From NCBI GenBank assembly GCA_039680605.1, contig JBDKTA010000034.1, forward strand, positions 1-64,000: DNA of 64,000 bases, given 5' to 3'. The translations under genes and the position numbers were made by a program. This document shows positions 33,690 through 41,332 of this stretch, in pieces (within the stretch, counting starts at the first letter, position 1; every line of letters starts with the position of its first letter). The DNA comes from Planctomycetaceae bacterium. Lineage in GTDB: Bacteria; Planctomycetota; Phycisphaerae; SM23-33. The notes beneath the pieces were generated by a model. It was not told where the DNA came from. It did not search any database and saw nothing but the letters and a program-made list of their open reading frames with translations.

Positions 33690-34478
33690 ATGACAACACC
33701 CGAAGACACTCATGAACTGGTGAAGAAGGCTTACGGCCAGGTCGCTGCGGGTCAGCAGTCATGCTGCTGCGACTCTGCGGCCGCCGATTCCGCATCCTGC
33801 TGCAGTAAGGGCGCCTACGTCGTTCCGGACCATCCGGTTCCCGAGTCGGAGTTGGGGCTTTCGTGCGGCAATCCGCTGGCGTTTGGCCACATCGGGCCCG
33901 GCGACGTGGTGCTGGACCTCGGCAGCGGAGCGGGCAAGGATGTCTTCCTGGCCGCGCAGAAAGTCGGCGACGCCGGCCGTGCGATCGGCGTGGACATGAC
34001 GCCCGAGATGCTGCAGCTTGCCCGCAAAAACGCGGTGAAGTTTTTCACGACAACGGGCCTGGCCAATGTCGAATTCCGCCAGGGGCAGATCGAGGAGCTT
34101 CCGGTCGAAGATGCCTCCGTCGACGTGGTGATCTCCAACTGCGTGATCAATCTTTCGCCCGACAAACCGCAGGTGTTCCGCGAGGTCCATCGCGTGCTCA
34201 AACCCGGCGGGCGAATGATCGTCAGCGACATCGTGCTCAACAAGCCCCTGCCCCAGGCAGCCTTGGACGACGCCGGACTCTATGCCGCCTGCATCGCCGG
34301 CGCGCTGCTGCGGAAGGATTACTTGCAGGCGATCCGTGACGCGGGGTTTGACCGGGTAGAAATCCTCAGCGACCACACTTATCAGGCGTCCGGCGCCTGC
34401 GACGATCCGATAGCCGCCCCCAACGCCGATGCCCTGGCAGGCGCGGCCGCGTCGATCACAGTGCTGGCGACCAAATAG
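33690..34478 (+). CDS. arsM: Arsenite S-adenosylmethionine methyltransferase ArsM
   Basis: Methylates arsenite to methylarsenicals using SAM. The N-terminus has [16 protein letters not shown] and SCCSKGAYV, followed by [14 protein letters not shown] (a key conserved Cys in CGNP). Motif I of the Rossmann fold is [17 protein letters not shown], and motif post-I is [15 protein letters not shown]. The conserved [20 protein letters not shown] holds another arsenic-binding Cys, with a further Cys in [10 protein letters not shown]. At 262 aa the C-terminal domain is short. AAGGA precedes the ATG by about nine bases. It ends the second arsenic operon, with the convergent MFS gene ten bases away. Products (methylarsenite) would be substrates for ArsP. 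Confidence 0.93.
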   Translation: MTTPEDTHELVKKAYGQVAAGQQSCCCDSAAADSASCCSKGAYVVPDHPVPESELGLSCGNPLAFGHIGPGDVVLDLGSGAGKDVFLAAQKVGDAGRAIGVDMTPEMLQLARKNAVKFFTTTGLANVEFRQGQIEELPVEDASVDVVISNCVINLSPDKPQVFREVHRVLKPGGRMIVSDIVLNKPLPQAALDDAGLYAACIAGALLRKDYLQAIRDAGFDRVEILSDHTYQASGACDDPIAAPNADALAGAAASITVLATK

Positions 34479-34487
34479 CGAGAGTCT

Positions 34488-35720
34488 TCATTCCGGGTCG
34501 CCGATGAAGACCTCGGCCGGCCGCTGGTCCTGCGCGGCGCCGCGTGGGCGGCGCACGAAACGCACAACGGCCGCGGCTGTTCCCAGGGCAAAAAGGGCCG
34601 CCCCCACCGCGAAGGCGATGTCCGGCGACTCCATTTTCTCCAGCAGCGACCAGATCAGCAGCGGACCGGTCGCCGAGCCGAAGTCGGCCGCCGTGGCGTA
34701 AGCGGCAAAGGCCCGCGAGCCGAATCGCCCCGCCTCGGCCGACAGAACCACATGCAGCGCCGTCGTGCATACGAAGAACAGCACCACCAGCGCCAGCAGT
34801 GCGGCGATGGACGGTCCGGTTGCCGCCGCCATCAGCACAAGCATTCCGGCGAGAAAGAAGACCACCGTGCCCAGGCGGTGTCCCATGCGGTCCTGCATGG
34901 CCCCCAGCGTGGGGGCGCCGAGAATATTGATGACATACTGCACCGCCAGCATCGCGCCGGTCACGGTAGCCACGCCGATCGCCCATGGCCCCAAGTCAAG
35001 ATGCTCGCCCACGGCCTTCTTGAGCACGTGGCCCAGCGACGAGGTGATGACGCCCGAGGCCACGCAGCCGACCACGAACCCGCAGATCAGCAGCCAGAGG
35101 CTGTTGTCGGCGCGGGCGGTGTTGGCGGAGGCGTGGAACGCCGAATGCCCGTCCAGCCCCCGCCGCGCCACGACGGCCGGAACCGCCGCCGCCAGCGATA
35201 GCACTCCCAGAAGCACCATCGCCGGCGAGAAGCCCATCGCGTCGAACAGCAGCGCCCCGCCAAGCAGGCCAGCCGTCGAACCCAGGCGGCTGACGCCGTC
35301 ATAGAAGCCCATGATCTTTCCCGATCGCCCCGGGGGCGAGGCATCCATCGTCGTCATGATGCCCACCTGGCGAATGCACGACCAGCACAGCCCCCACAGA
35401 ATCCTCGCCGCCAGCAGCGCCGCGAAGACCGGCCAGGCTCCGTAGCTGATCGTCAGCAGCGCCCCCAGCACCAGCGCGCCGGTCAGCACCCACGTGGGGC
35501 TGAAACGTCGCGTCAGACGCTCGGCCAGATGGTTCGTCAGCAGGCGGATCCACCGATTGGCCGACAACAGGATGCCCACCTGAAACTTGCGCAACCCCAG
35601 GGAATCGAAGTACGTCGGCAGCACCGAGTACAGCGCCTGGTCGCCCAGCAGCGAGATCGCCGTGGCGACGGCCACCAGGATCACAGACCGATGCGGCCGA
35701 GGTTTTGCGTTGTCACTCAT
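34488..35720 (-). CDS. MFS transporter, substrate unknown
   Basis: A 410-aa major facilitator with about twelve hydrophobic segments. The N-terminal half has ISLLGDQALYSVLPTYFDSL and NRWIRLLTNHLAERL, and RILWGLCWSCIRQV follows at about residues 105-118. No arsenic-specific residue is evident, and the arsJ partner (a GAPDH) is absent. The gene is convergent with arsM (stops ten bases apart), so it may only be adjacent and not part of the island. Candidates are drug, sugar or metabolite export; I cannot choose. No ribosome site was decisive; the ATG at 35720 is preferred. Confidence 0.8.
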   Translation of the reverse strand: MSDNAKPRPHRSVILVAVATAISLLGDQALYSVLPTYFDSLGLRKFQVGILLSANRWIRLLTNHLAERLTRRFSPTWVLTGALVLGALLTISYGAWPVFAALLAARILWGLCWSCIRQVGIMTTMDASPPGRSGKIMGFYDGVSRLGSTAGLLGGALLFDAMGFSPAMVLLGVLSLAAAVPAVVARRGLDGHSAFHASANTARADNSLWLLICGFVVGCVASGVITSSLGHVLKKAVGEHLDLGPWAIGVATVTGAMLAVQYVINILGAPTLGAMQDRMGHRLGTVVFFLAGMLVLMAAATGPSIAALLALVVLFFVCTTALHVVLSAEAGRFGSRAFAAYATAADFGSATGPLLIWSLLEKMESPDIAFAVGAALFALGTAAAVVRFVRRPRGAAQDQRPAEVFIGDPE

Positions 35721-35743
35721 ATTCAGGCGAGGTTATCAGGCGA

Positions 35744-35852
35744 GGGTGCCGTGGCGCGCAGTGCCACAGGCCCGGAGAGCCACGATCCCTGAACTTGCGG
35801 CCTTGCTGTCACATCGTGGCTGTCGGGCTAAAGCCCTCCCGCCACGGCACCC
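35744..35852. repeat. Palindromic repeat, family D, copy 2
   Basis: Starts GGGTGCCGTGGCGCGCAGTG and ends GCCACGGCACCC. The inner part (GGAGAGCCACGA, then TCGTGGCTGTCGGGCT) is the reverse complement of the inner part of the copy at 16443-16537. It fills the gap before the URO-D gene at 35859. Confidence 0.87.
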
Positions 35853-35858
35853 GATGCG

Positions 35859-36986
35859 CTACTTCGGAATCCCGAAGAGCTTTTCCTTCAGGTCGAGGTA
35901 GTACAGATAATCGTCGGGCTTGACGTTGGGCGGGCAGCGGTGGTCGCAGAACGGGATGTACCCGCCGCGGGCCACGTACGGGATAAGCGACTCAAGGTAC
36001 TTCTTGATCGCGGCCTTGCCGTGGCCGAGCTGGATCTTGTCCACCCCGCCCATCAGGCGCAGGTCCTTGCCGTATTCGTCGAGCAGCTCGCCGGGGTGGC
36101 AGCAGCTCTGCACTTCGTACGGGAACATGCAGTTGATGCCGCCCTCCATGAACAGCTTGAGGATCGGCCGCACGTCGCCGTCACAGTCGGTGTACCACAG
36201 GTCGATCCCGTGTTTTTTCAGCTTGGCGTCGATGCGCTTGTAGCGCGGCATGACGACGTTGCGGAAGAAGTCCACCGAGACGATCGGCCCGTGATTGAAG
36301 CAGATGTCTTCCCAGCCGCTGGCGTAGTCGAAGTCGATGTGCCCGAGCACCTGGTCGAGCATGTTCTCGACAAGCTGGCATCTCACTTCGACCATGTCCT
36401 CGACCATCTCCGGATAGTCATAGCACGCGTACGCCAGGCCTTCGAAGGTCAGCATGTCGCGCACGCGGCCGATCATCGACCCGCACGAAATCCCCAGCGG
36501 GTACGTGCGGTCTTTGGGGAAGGATTTCTTGAGAGCTTCGACGTCCATCTTGCGGACCGGGTCGTCCAGGCGGAACTTCTCTTCCTTGACCTTTTTCCAA
36601 TCGTCGGCCGTCTTGATCGACGAGCCGATGCAGTGCGGAATCGTGCTGTGGCCGTCCTTGGGCACTTCGCAGATGAGGCCGTTGCCGTCACGGATGACGC
36701 GTTTGTCGGCCGTCTCCTCGAGCACCTGGTACTCGAAGCCCGGATGCAGGTCACAGTGCCCGCCGATGCAGCCGATGGGGTCGAAGCTGAAGAACGCGTT
36801 GGCCTGCCCCTCGTGGGTGATGCCGTTCTTGACGAACAGGTCCCACTCGGTGTAGTTCTCCTGCCAATAACCGAACTCCATGTTGAACGAGCGGTCGAAG
36901 GGCTTGTAGTGCATCTGGGCGTTGAAGCGCTCGCGGTCGGTCATCGAGCCCTTCCATCGCGGGCGGATCGGTTTAATTTCGCTCAT
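35859..36986 (-). CDS. Uroporphyrinogen decarboxylase-family protein (methyltransferase-like), second
   Basis: A 375-aa URO-D family protein without the HemE PxWxMRQ start. The N-terminus reads MTDRERFNAQMHYKPFDRS, and later come PLGISCGSMIGRVRDML, HIDFDYASGWEDICFNHGP, IDLWYTDCDGDVRPILKLF (Cys in a DCDGD turn) and GGYIPFCDHRCPPNVKPD at the end. The Cys/His in the latter resembles the metal site of methyltransferase-type members. It may handle methyl groups or decarboxylate a sugar-derived acid; no evidence decides. The next gene upstream is on the other strand, so it stands alone. Confidence 0.8.
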   Translation of the reverse strand: MSEIKPIRPRWKGSMTDRERFNAQMHYKPFDRSFNMEFGYWQENYTEWDLFVKNGITHEGQANAFFSFDPIGCIGGHCDLHPGFEYQVLEETADKRVIRDGNGLICEVPKDGHSTIPHCIGSSIKTADDWKKVKEEKFRLDDPVRKMDVEALKKSFPKDRTYPLGISCGSMIGRVRDMLTFEGLAYACYDYPEMVEDMVEVRCQLVENMLDQVLGHIDFDYASGWEDICFNHGPIVSVDFFRNVVMPRYKRIDAKLKKHGIDLWYTDCDGDVRPILKLFMEGGINCMFPYEVQSCCHPGELLDEYGKDLRLMGGVDKIQLGHGKAAIKKYLESLIPYVARGGYIPFCDHRCPPNVKPDDYLYYLDLKEKLFGIPK

Positions 36987-37187
36987 GGTAGTCTCCTGAG
37001 ATCGAGGTCCGTCTAAAGTACCCGCCCGGCGGCGTAATTCAACTACTAATCAATAGGGTGGCATGGCGACACGCGCCAGCGGGTCGCCATGGGACGGGGA
37101 GTGCGGGTCCTTGTTGTCCCTGCCGTCCTTGAGGTCCTTTTCTGCATGCCATGGCATTGTCATCGCCGCGGGATTATCTTGTGCCTC

Positions 37188-38240
37188 ATGAAGACATTCA
37201 CCTGCCAATGCGGAGCGACCACGCAGGTCGCTGACGATCATCAGGGCGACTGGGTGCGATGCAGCGGGTGCGGGCGGCCGGTCCCCCTCAATGAGACGGT
37301 CGATCCCGTCGAGGCGCTGCGGCGGCGGCTTCGCGACGACCGCTATGACAGCCGCCTGAAATGGACCGGCCTGGTGCTGGGGGGCTTGATGCTGCTGACG
37401 GCGGTGCTGCCATTTCGGAGCGGCCAGTGGAGCAATTCGTTCATCTGGCAGGTCTTGAACGGATCGGGGTGGCTGGTGCTGCTGATCGGCACGTGGGCGG
37501 CCGCCCTGGCGGCGGTGCTGGCGGGCAAGTTGCTCAAGCCGCTTCCGCGGGCGTGGGCGTACCTGGCGCTGGGCGTCATCCTGCTGGCATTGGCAGCGGC
37601 TCCGGTCGCAGGGGCAGCGCTGAGCGGCGAGGCTGCTGTCGAAACGTCCATCGGCGATCGGGCCAATCCGCAGCCGCTGGGCCTGCTGGAATCGCTGGTG
37701 CCGTGGTCGATCTTCGTCGGCGGGCTGTGCATGCTGATCCTGATGCCCGTTGGTCACATCCGCCTTCATGTCACGCCCGGGCCGTTCATGCGGGCGGTGG
37801 AACTGGTGGCCGGTCTGGGGCTGCTGGCGGGTTTTGGATTCCTGGCGGTTCGCCTGGGGATGCTGCTGGCCGACTCGGCCGGCGCGGGCGCCCAGCAGGT
37901 CCCCGGCACGACCGTCTTCATCGACCTCCAGTCGGTGCTGACGGGCGCCATTGGCGTGATCGGGTTTGCAGCCTTGGGCGGCCTGGCAGCCGTGCTCGAT
38001 GCCCTCTTCCTCCGCCGCCACGCCTCGTCGGGAATGACGATCCTGACGCCGATCTACTTCCTGCTGGTCGTGCTGGCGGGCCTGCTGCTGATCCTGCCCT
38101 GGAAACTCGCCGGAGCCGACCTGGCGCTGATCTGCACCCACGTCCTGCTGCTGGGAGTCATCCGCCCCCTGCTGGCGGTGTACGGCCTGGCGGCGGTGGT
38201 GGTGCTGACGCGATGGCGGCGGTTGGAGCGGCAGAGTTAG
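37188..38240 (+). CDS. Membrane protein with N-terminal zinc-ribbon, unknown function
   Basis: A 350-aa protein starting MKTFTCQCGATTQVADD, with a CxCx16CxxC zinc-ribbon at residues 6-27 (second pair in RCSGCGRPV), then about eight hydrophobic segments from residue 55 on. Ribbon plus membrane segments is common in planctomycetes, and I know of no function. The start is the last plausible ATG before the ribbon; an ATG-led frame further left starts in a repeat-like stretch. The TAG stop at 38238-38240 coincides with the first bases of a family B repeat. Confidence 0.75.
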   Translation: MKTFTCQCGATTQVADDHQGDWVRCSGCGRPVPLNETVDPVEALRRRLRDDRYDSRLKWTGLVLGGLMLLTAVLPFRSGQWSNSFIWQVLNGSGWLVLLIGTWAAALAAVLAGKLLKPLPRAWAYLALGVILLALAAAPVAGAALSGEAAVETSIGDRANPQPLGLLESLVPWSIFVGGLCMLILMPVGHIRLHVTPGPFMRAVELVAGLGLLAGFGFLAVRLGMLLADSAGAGAQQVPGTTVFIDLQSVLTGAIGVIGFAALGGLAAVLDALFLRRHASSGMTILTPIYFLLVVLAGLLLILPWKLAGADLALICTHVLLLGVIRPLLAVYGLAAVVVLTRWRRLERQS

Positions 38241-38353
38241 CGGCGGGGCTTGCCCCGCGCGTTCGAGATGGAAGAACCCGTCGAGCAAACTCGACCTCTG
38301 ATATTCTTTGCCTTCTCCCCGAACAACCGCGTCGAGCAAGCTCGACCGCTAAC
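38236..38353. repeat. Palindromic repeat, family B (three hairpin cores)
   Basis: Opens GTTAGCGGCGGGGCTTGCCC and closes GTCGAGCAAGCTCGACCGCT. Here two of the cores are TCGAGCAAGCTCGA-like instead of GGGGCAAGCCCC, with both sides of the stem changed together. The centre holds another partial core (GTCGAGCAAACTCGAC). It overlaps the upstream gene's stop codon. Confidence 0.86.
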
Positions 38354-38408
38354 ATGGAAGCACCGGCGCACACCCCCAAAGATGGCGGTGATCATCCACC
38401 CATCCAGC

Positions 38409-40049
38409 TCATTCCACCACGAGCTGGTGTTCGCTGCGGCGGACGCGCTGGCGGCGGGCCCAGGACTGGTCGGTCGTCGGGAAGTCTTCGCGGTAGTGTA
38501 CGCCGCGGGTTTCGGTGCGGCGCAGGGCGCACTCGCCGATGAGGTACGCGGCCGTCAGCATGTTCTGGATTTCCCACCCCGCCGGGTCCACGAACTCTTT
38601 GTCCAGCACGTAGCGGCCCCAGAAGGCGATGATCTCGAGCGTCTCGCTGAGCCGCTGCCCCTCGCGGCGGATGCCGACATTGCGCCACATCAGCGACCGT
38701 AGCGAATTGCGGATGTCCGTCAGGTCCAGTTCCGTGCGGTGCGATTCGTATTTGGGCCAAACGATGTCTTTGTAGACGATGTTCTTGCCTGAACCCGCGG
38801 CCTCGGCGGCTGCCAGTTCGCCGGCGAGCTTTCCTGAGACCAGCACCTCGATGAGGCTGTTGGACGCCAGGCGATTGGCGCCGTGGAGTCCGGTGCTGGA
38901 GGCCTCGCCGATGACCAGCAGCCCGCCGACGGACGTTCGTCCGCTGATGTCGGCCTGCACGCCGCCGATCATGTAGTGGGCGGCAGGATGCACGGGGATC
39001 ACTTCGGTGGCGGGATCTATTCCGAAGGCCCGCACCTGCTGGTCGATGGAGGGAAAGTCGGCGGCGAAGGTCTTGATGTGCCGCACGTCGAGAAACACAT
39101 GCGAGGCGCCGATCCGGGCACAATGGTCGACGATGGCGCGTGAGACCACGTCGCGCGGGGCCAGATCGCCCATCGGGTGGTAGTCCTTCATGAAGCGCGT
39201 CCCGTCGCGGTCGACCAGCATCCCGCCTTCGCCGCGGACGGCTTCGGAGATCAGCGACCGCGACCCGCCGGCGATGTACAGCGTCGTCGGGTGGAACTGC
39301 ATCATCTCGGCGTCGGCGATGACCGCCCCGGCGCGGAACGCCAGGCCGATCGAGTCGGCCGTGGCGGTCGGCGGGTTGGACGTCTCTCGCCACAGCATGC
39401 CCGCCCCGCCGGCGGCGAGGATGACGTACCCGGCGCGGATGATCTGCAGACCGTACCGCGGGTGGTACGTCAGGGCGCCCACGCACGTGGCGCCGCTGCC
39501 GCCGCAGGGCGGGTCGGTCAGCAGGTCGATCACGAAACAGTTTTCGAAAATCTTCAGGTTGCCGCACTGCCGGGCCTTGGCGTGCAGCGTGCGGTACAGG
39601 GCCAGGCCGGTTGCGTCACCGTTGGCATGCACGATCCGGTGGGCGCGGTGCCCGCCCTCACGGCGCAACTCGAACGTCTCGCCAGCCATGTCGAACGGGC
39701 AGCCCCACTCACTCATCTGCATGACCTGGGCCCGCGCGGCGTTGACCACCTGCTCGACCACGCCGGCGTCGCAAAGCCCGCAGCCGGTGGCGAGGGTATC
39801 CTCGATGTGGTGCTGCAGGGAGTCGGCCGGATCGATCACCGCGGCCATTCCGCCCTGGGCGTGATAGGTGTTGGAGGCGGCGATATCGCCCTTGGTGGCC
39901 AGGATGACCTGGGCGGTCTGGGCGGCTTCGATGCCGGCTCGCAGACCGGCGCCGCCGGCCCCGACGATCAGCACGTCGGTGAAGATGTGCGGCAGGCGGC
40001 GCGACTCAAAGCTCAGCAGGTAGCGGCGGCGTAAATAGGCGTTATCCAT
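38409..40049 (-). CDS. nadB: L-aspartate oxidase
   Basis: Flavoprotein that oxidises L-aspartate to iminoaspartate, the first step of de novo NAD synthesis. FAD motif DVLIVGAGGAGLRAGIEA is near residue 25, the substrate segment GGHRAHRIVHANGDATGLAL and the succinate-dehydrogenase-like RVEALAQGG equivalent (NTYHAQGGMAAVI) are visible, and the C-terminus has the helical domain (GRYVLDKEF). The 546 aa match the usual size. No nadA or nadC is in the window. A fumarate reductase flavoprotein is the main alternative, but the GGHRAHR segment and domain order favour NadB. The start lacks a strong ribosome site. Confidence 0.9.
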   Translation of the reverse strand: MDNAYLRRRYLLSFESRRLPHIFTDVLIVGAGGAGLRAGIEAAQTAQVILATKGDIAASNTYHAQGGMAAVIDPADSLQHHIEDTLATGCGLCDAGVVEQVVNAARAQVMQMSEWGCPFDMAGETFELRREGGHRAHRIVHANGDATGLALYRTLHAKARQCGNLKIFENCFVIDLLTDPPCGGSGATCVGALTYHPRYGLQIIRAGYVILAAGGAGMLWRETSNPPTATADSIGLAFRAGAVIADAEMMQFHPTTLYIAGGSRSLISEAVRGEGGMLVDRDGTRFMKDYHPMGDLAPRDVVSRAIVDHCARIGASHVFLDVRHIKTFAADFPSIDQQVRAFGIDPATEVIPVHPAAHYMIGGVQADISGRTSVGGLLVIGEASSTGLHGANRLASNSLIEVLVSGKLAGELAAAEAAGSGKNIVYKDIVWPKYESHRTELDLTDIRNSLRSLMWRNVGIRREGQRLSETLEIIAFWGRYVLDKEFVDPAGWEIQNMLTAAYLIGECALRRTETRGVHYREDFPTTDQSWARRQRVRRSEHQLVVE

Positions 40050-40082
40050 GATGGTCGGCGCAGGCCCGCGCGGGCGGCAGCG

Positions 40083-40586
40083 CTACTCCTCCCGCTGGCG
40101 GACTTCACGAATTTTGCGGCGAAGATAATTCCGTTCCGTGGGCAGGCCGGCGCTATCCCACTCGGCGGTGATCGCCGAGGCCAGAGCGGCATTGTGGCGC
40201 TTGAGACTCTCCAGGGCTTCGTAATCGGGCGAACCCTGCGGAGCCCTGAGGAAGGCGTCGTGGCAATCGACGCTGAACAGATACCCGCCCTCGTTGGGCG
40301 TGCGGGAGATGCGCAGCTTCATGTGCGGGTACTGGCTGTTGCCCAGTCGCAGGGCGAAGGATCGCACCTGTTCCAGCGGCGCGTTGACGGGCACCGGCTC
40401 GACAACGCTTCGCGAGAGCCACTGCGGCGGGTCGAACTCCGCCGGCGGGACGAGGTCCGCCACTGCCGCCGGCGCGCTGCCGTTGTACGCGTGGGTCAGG
40501 TAGATGTCCACGGCGCGGCGGATCACGGCCGGCGGCGGAAGTTGCGGGGCGGGCGCGGCGGCCTCGTTGTCTGTGCTTTCGGGCAT
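40083..40586 (-). CDS. Hypothetical protein (167 aa), planctomycete-like
   Basis: A soluble protein with no signal peptide or membrane segment. The N-terminal stretch is Pro/Ala-rich (NEAAAPAPQLPPPAVIRR), followed by a mixed segment YLTHAYNGSAPAAVADLVPP and a central RISRTPNEGGYLFSVDCHD that looks like a structured beta sheet, and the C-terminus is highly charged (RNYLRRKIREVRQ). I do not recognise a family. It is in the same orientation as nadB, 33 bases upstream of that start, so cotranscription is possible. Confidence 0.75.
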   Translation of the reverse strand: MPESTDNEAAAPAPQLPPPAVIRRAVDIYLTHAYNGSAPAAVADLVPPAEFDPPQWLSRSVVEPVPVNAPLEQVRSFALRLGNSQYPHMKLRISRTPNEGGYLFSVDCHDAFLRAPQGSPDYEALESLKRHNAALASAITAEWDSAGLPTERNYLRRKIREVRQREE

Positions 40587-40654
40587 AAAACTATTGAACC
40601 AGCGGCTTTTGAGGGTACCCTTGCGTAATTCCAGTGGTTATACTAATCAATGTT

Positions 40655-40674
40655 AGCTGGCGATGCCAGCTTTT
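40655..40674 (+). terminator. Small intrinsic-terminator-like hairpin in the leader of the response regulator gene
   Basis: AGCTGGC, a three-base GAT loop and GCCAGCT form a 7-bp stem followed by TTTT. It lies about 26 bases before the ATG at 40701, so it could act as an attenuator or simply end upstream transcripts. Confidence 0.4.
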
Positions 40675-40700
40675 CAGGCTTGATCGGAGAAGACCAGCCC

Positions 40701-41084
40701 ATGGTTGACCGTCCGGTTGTAATGGTTGTCGAGGACGACGAGGAGATGAACCAGCTCCAGCGCGAGTTGCTGGGGTTGTACGGCCTCGACGCGGTGGCTG
40801 CCTACACGGGCATCCAGGCCCTGGAGGTCAGCGCCCGCTGCCCCACCGACGCCGTCCTGCTCGACGTCATGCTGCCGGAAATGGACGGCTTCGAAACCTG
40901 CAAACGCCTGCGCCTGCGACAGGGCGTCAGGCTGCCAATCGTGATGGTGACGGCCCTGGACAGCGAAGACTGCCGCCGCCAAGGCCTCGAAGCCGGCGCC
41001 GACGCCTACTTCGCCAAACCCTTCGACCCCGACGAAGTCGTTCAAACCCTTCGCAATCTCATCGACCGCAGCACGGAGAAGTGA
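40701..41084 (+). CDS. Single-domain response regulator
   Basis: A 127-aa CheY-like receiver with no output domain. The acidic pocket is VVEDDEEM, the phospho-acceptor Asp is in DAVLLDVMLPEMDGFE (about residue 52), the conserved Thr is in VMVTALDSED and the Lys in YFAKPFDPDEV. Such proteins act through phosphorelay or protein contacts. It faces the sensor kinase gene (41324-43267) tail to tail across a repeat-rich gap, a possible cognate pair though not cotranscribed. GGAGA precedes the ATG. Confidence 0.92.
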   Translation: MVDRPVVMVVEDDEEMNQLQRELLGLYGLDAVAAYTGIQALEVSARCPTDAVLLDVMLPEMDGFETCKRLRLRQGVRLPIVMVTALDSEDCRRQGLEAGADAYFAKPFDPDEVVQTLRNLIDRSTEK

Positions 41085-41309
41085 TCTCGCCGACCGACGG
41101 GGACGGGGACGGGGAGTGCGGGAGTACGCGGATTTAGGGGATTAAGAGGATTAAAGCAAGGACGGGGACGGGAAGCGTTTCTTTCGTCCTCGTCGTCGTC
41201 CTCGTCGTCGGTTGTTTCTTCAGAGCCCGGGGACGCGAAGACGGGGCTTTTCTGTTTCTTTGTTTCTTTCGCCCCTTGTTTCGAATTTCGATTTTCGCAT
41301 TTTGGATTT
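41085..41309. other. Low-complexity intergenic region between convergent genes
   Basis: Contains GACGGGGACGGGGACGGGG-like runs, their counterparts CGTCGTCGTCCTCGTCGTCG and AT-rich words (TTTCGAATTTCGATTTTCGC). The two GC tracts are approximately complementary, so they may form a long imperfect hairpin. No gene is seen. Confidence 0.7.
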
Positions 41310-41332
41310 CCCGCGTGACGAAGTCACGCGGG
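41310..41332 (-). terminator. Perfect 10-bp hairpin at the 3' end of the sensor kinase gene
   Basis: CCCGCGTGAC, a three-base loop and GTCACGCGGG form a perfect stem. On the kinase strand it spans the stop codon (TGA at 41326-41324). No T-run follows, so termination is only suggested. Confidence 0.45.

Noticed and set aside
34488-35720. ArsJ-type organoarsenical MFS exporter
   Set aside because: No adjacent GAPDH gene and no specific motif; it is convergent with arsM and may not belong to the island.
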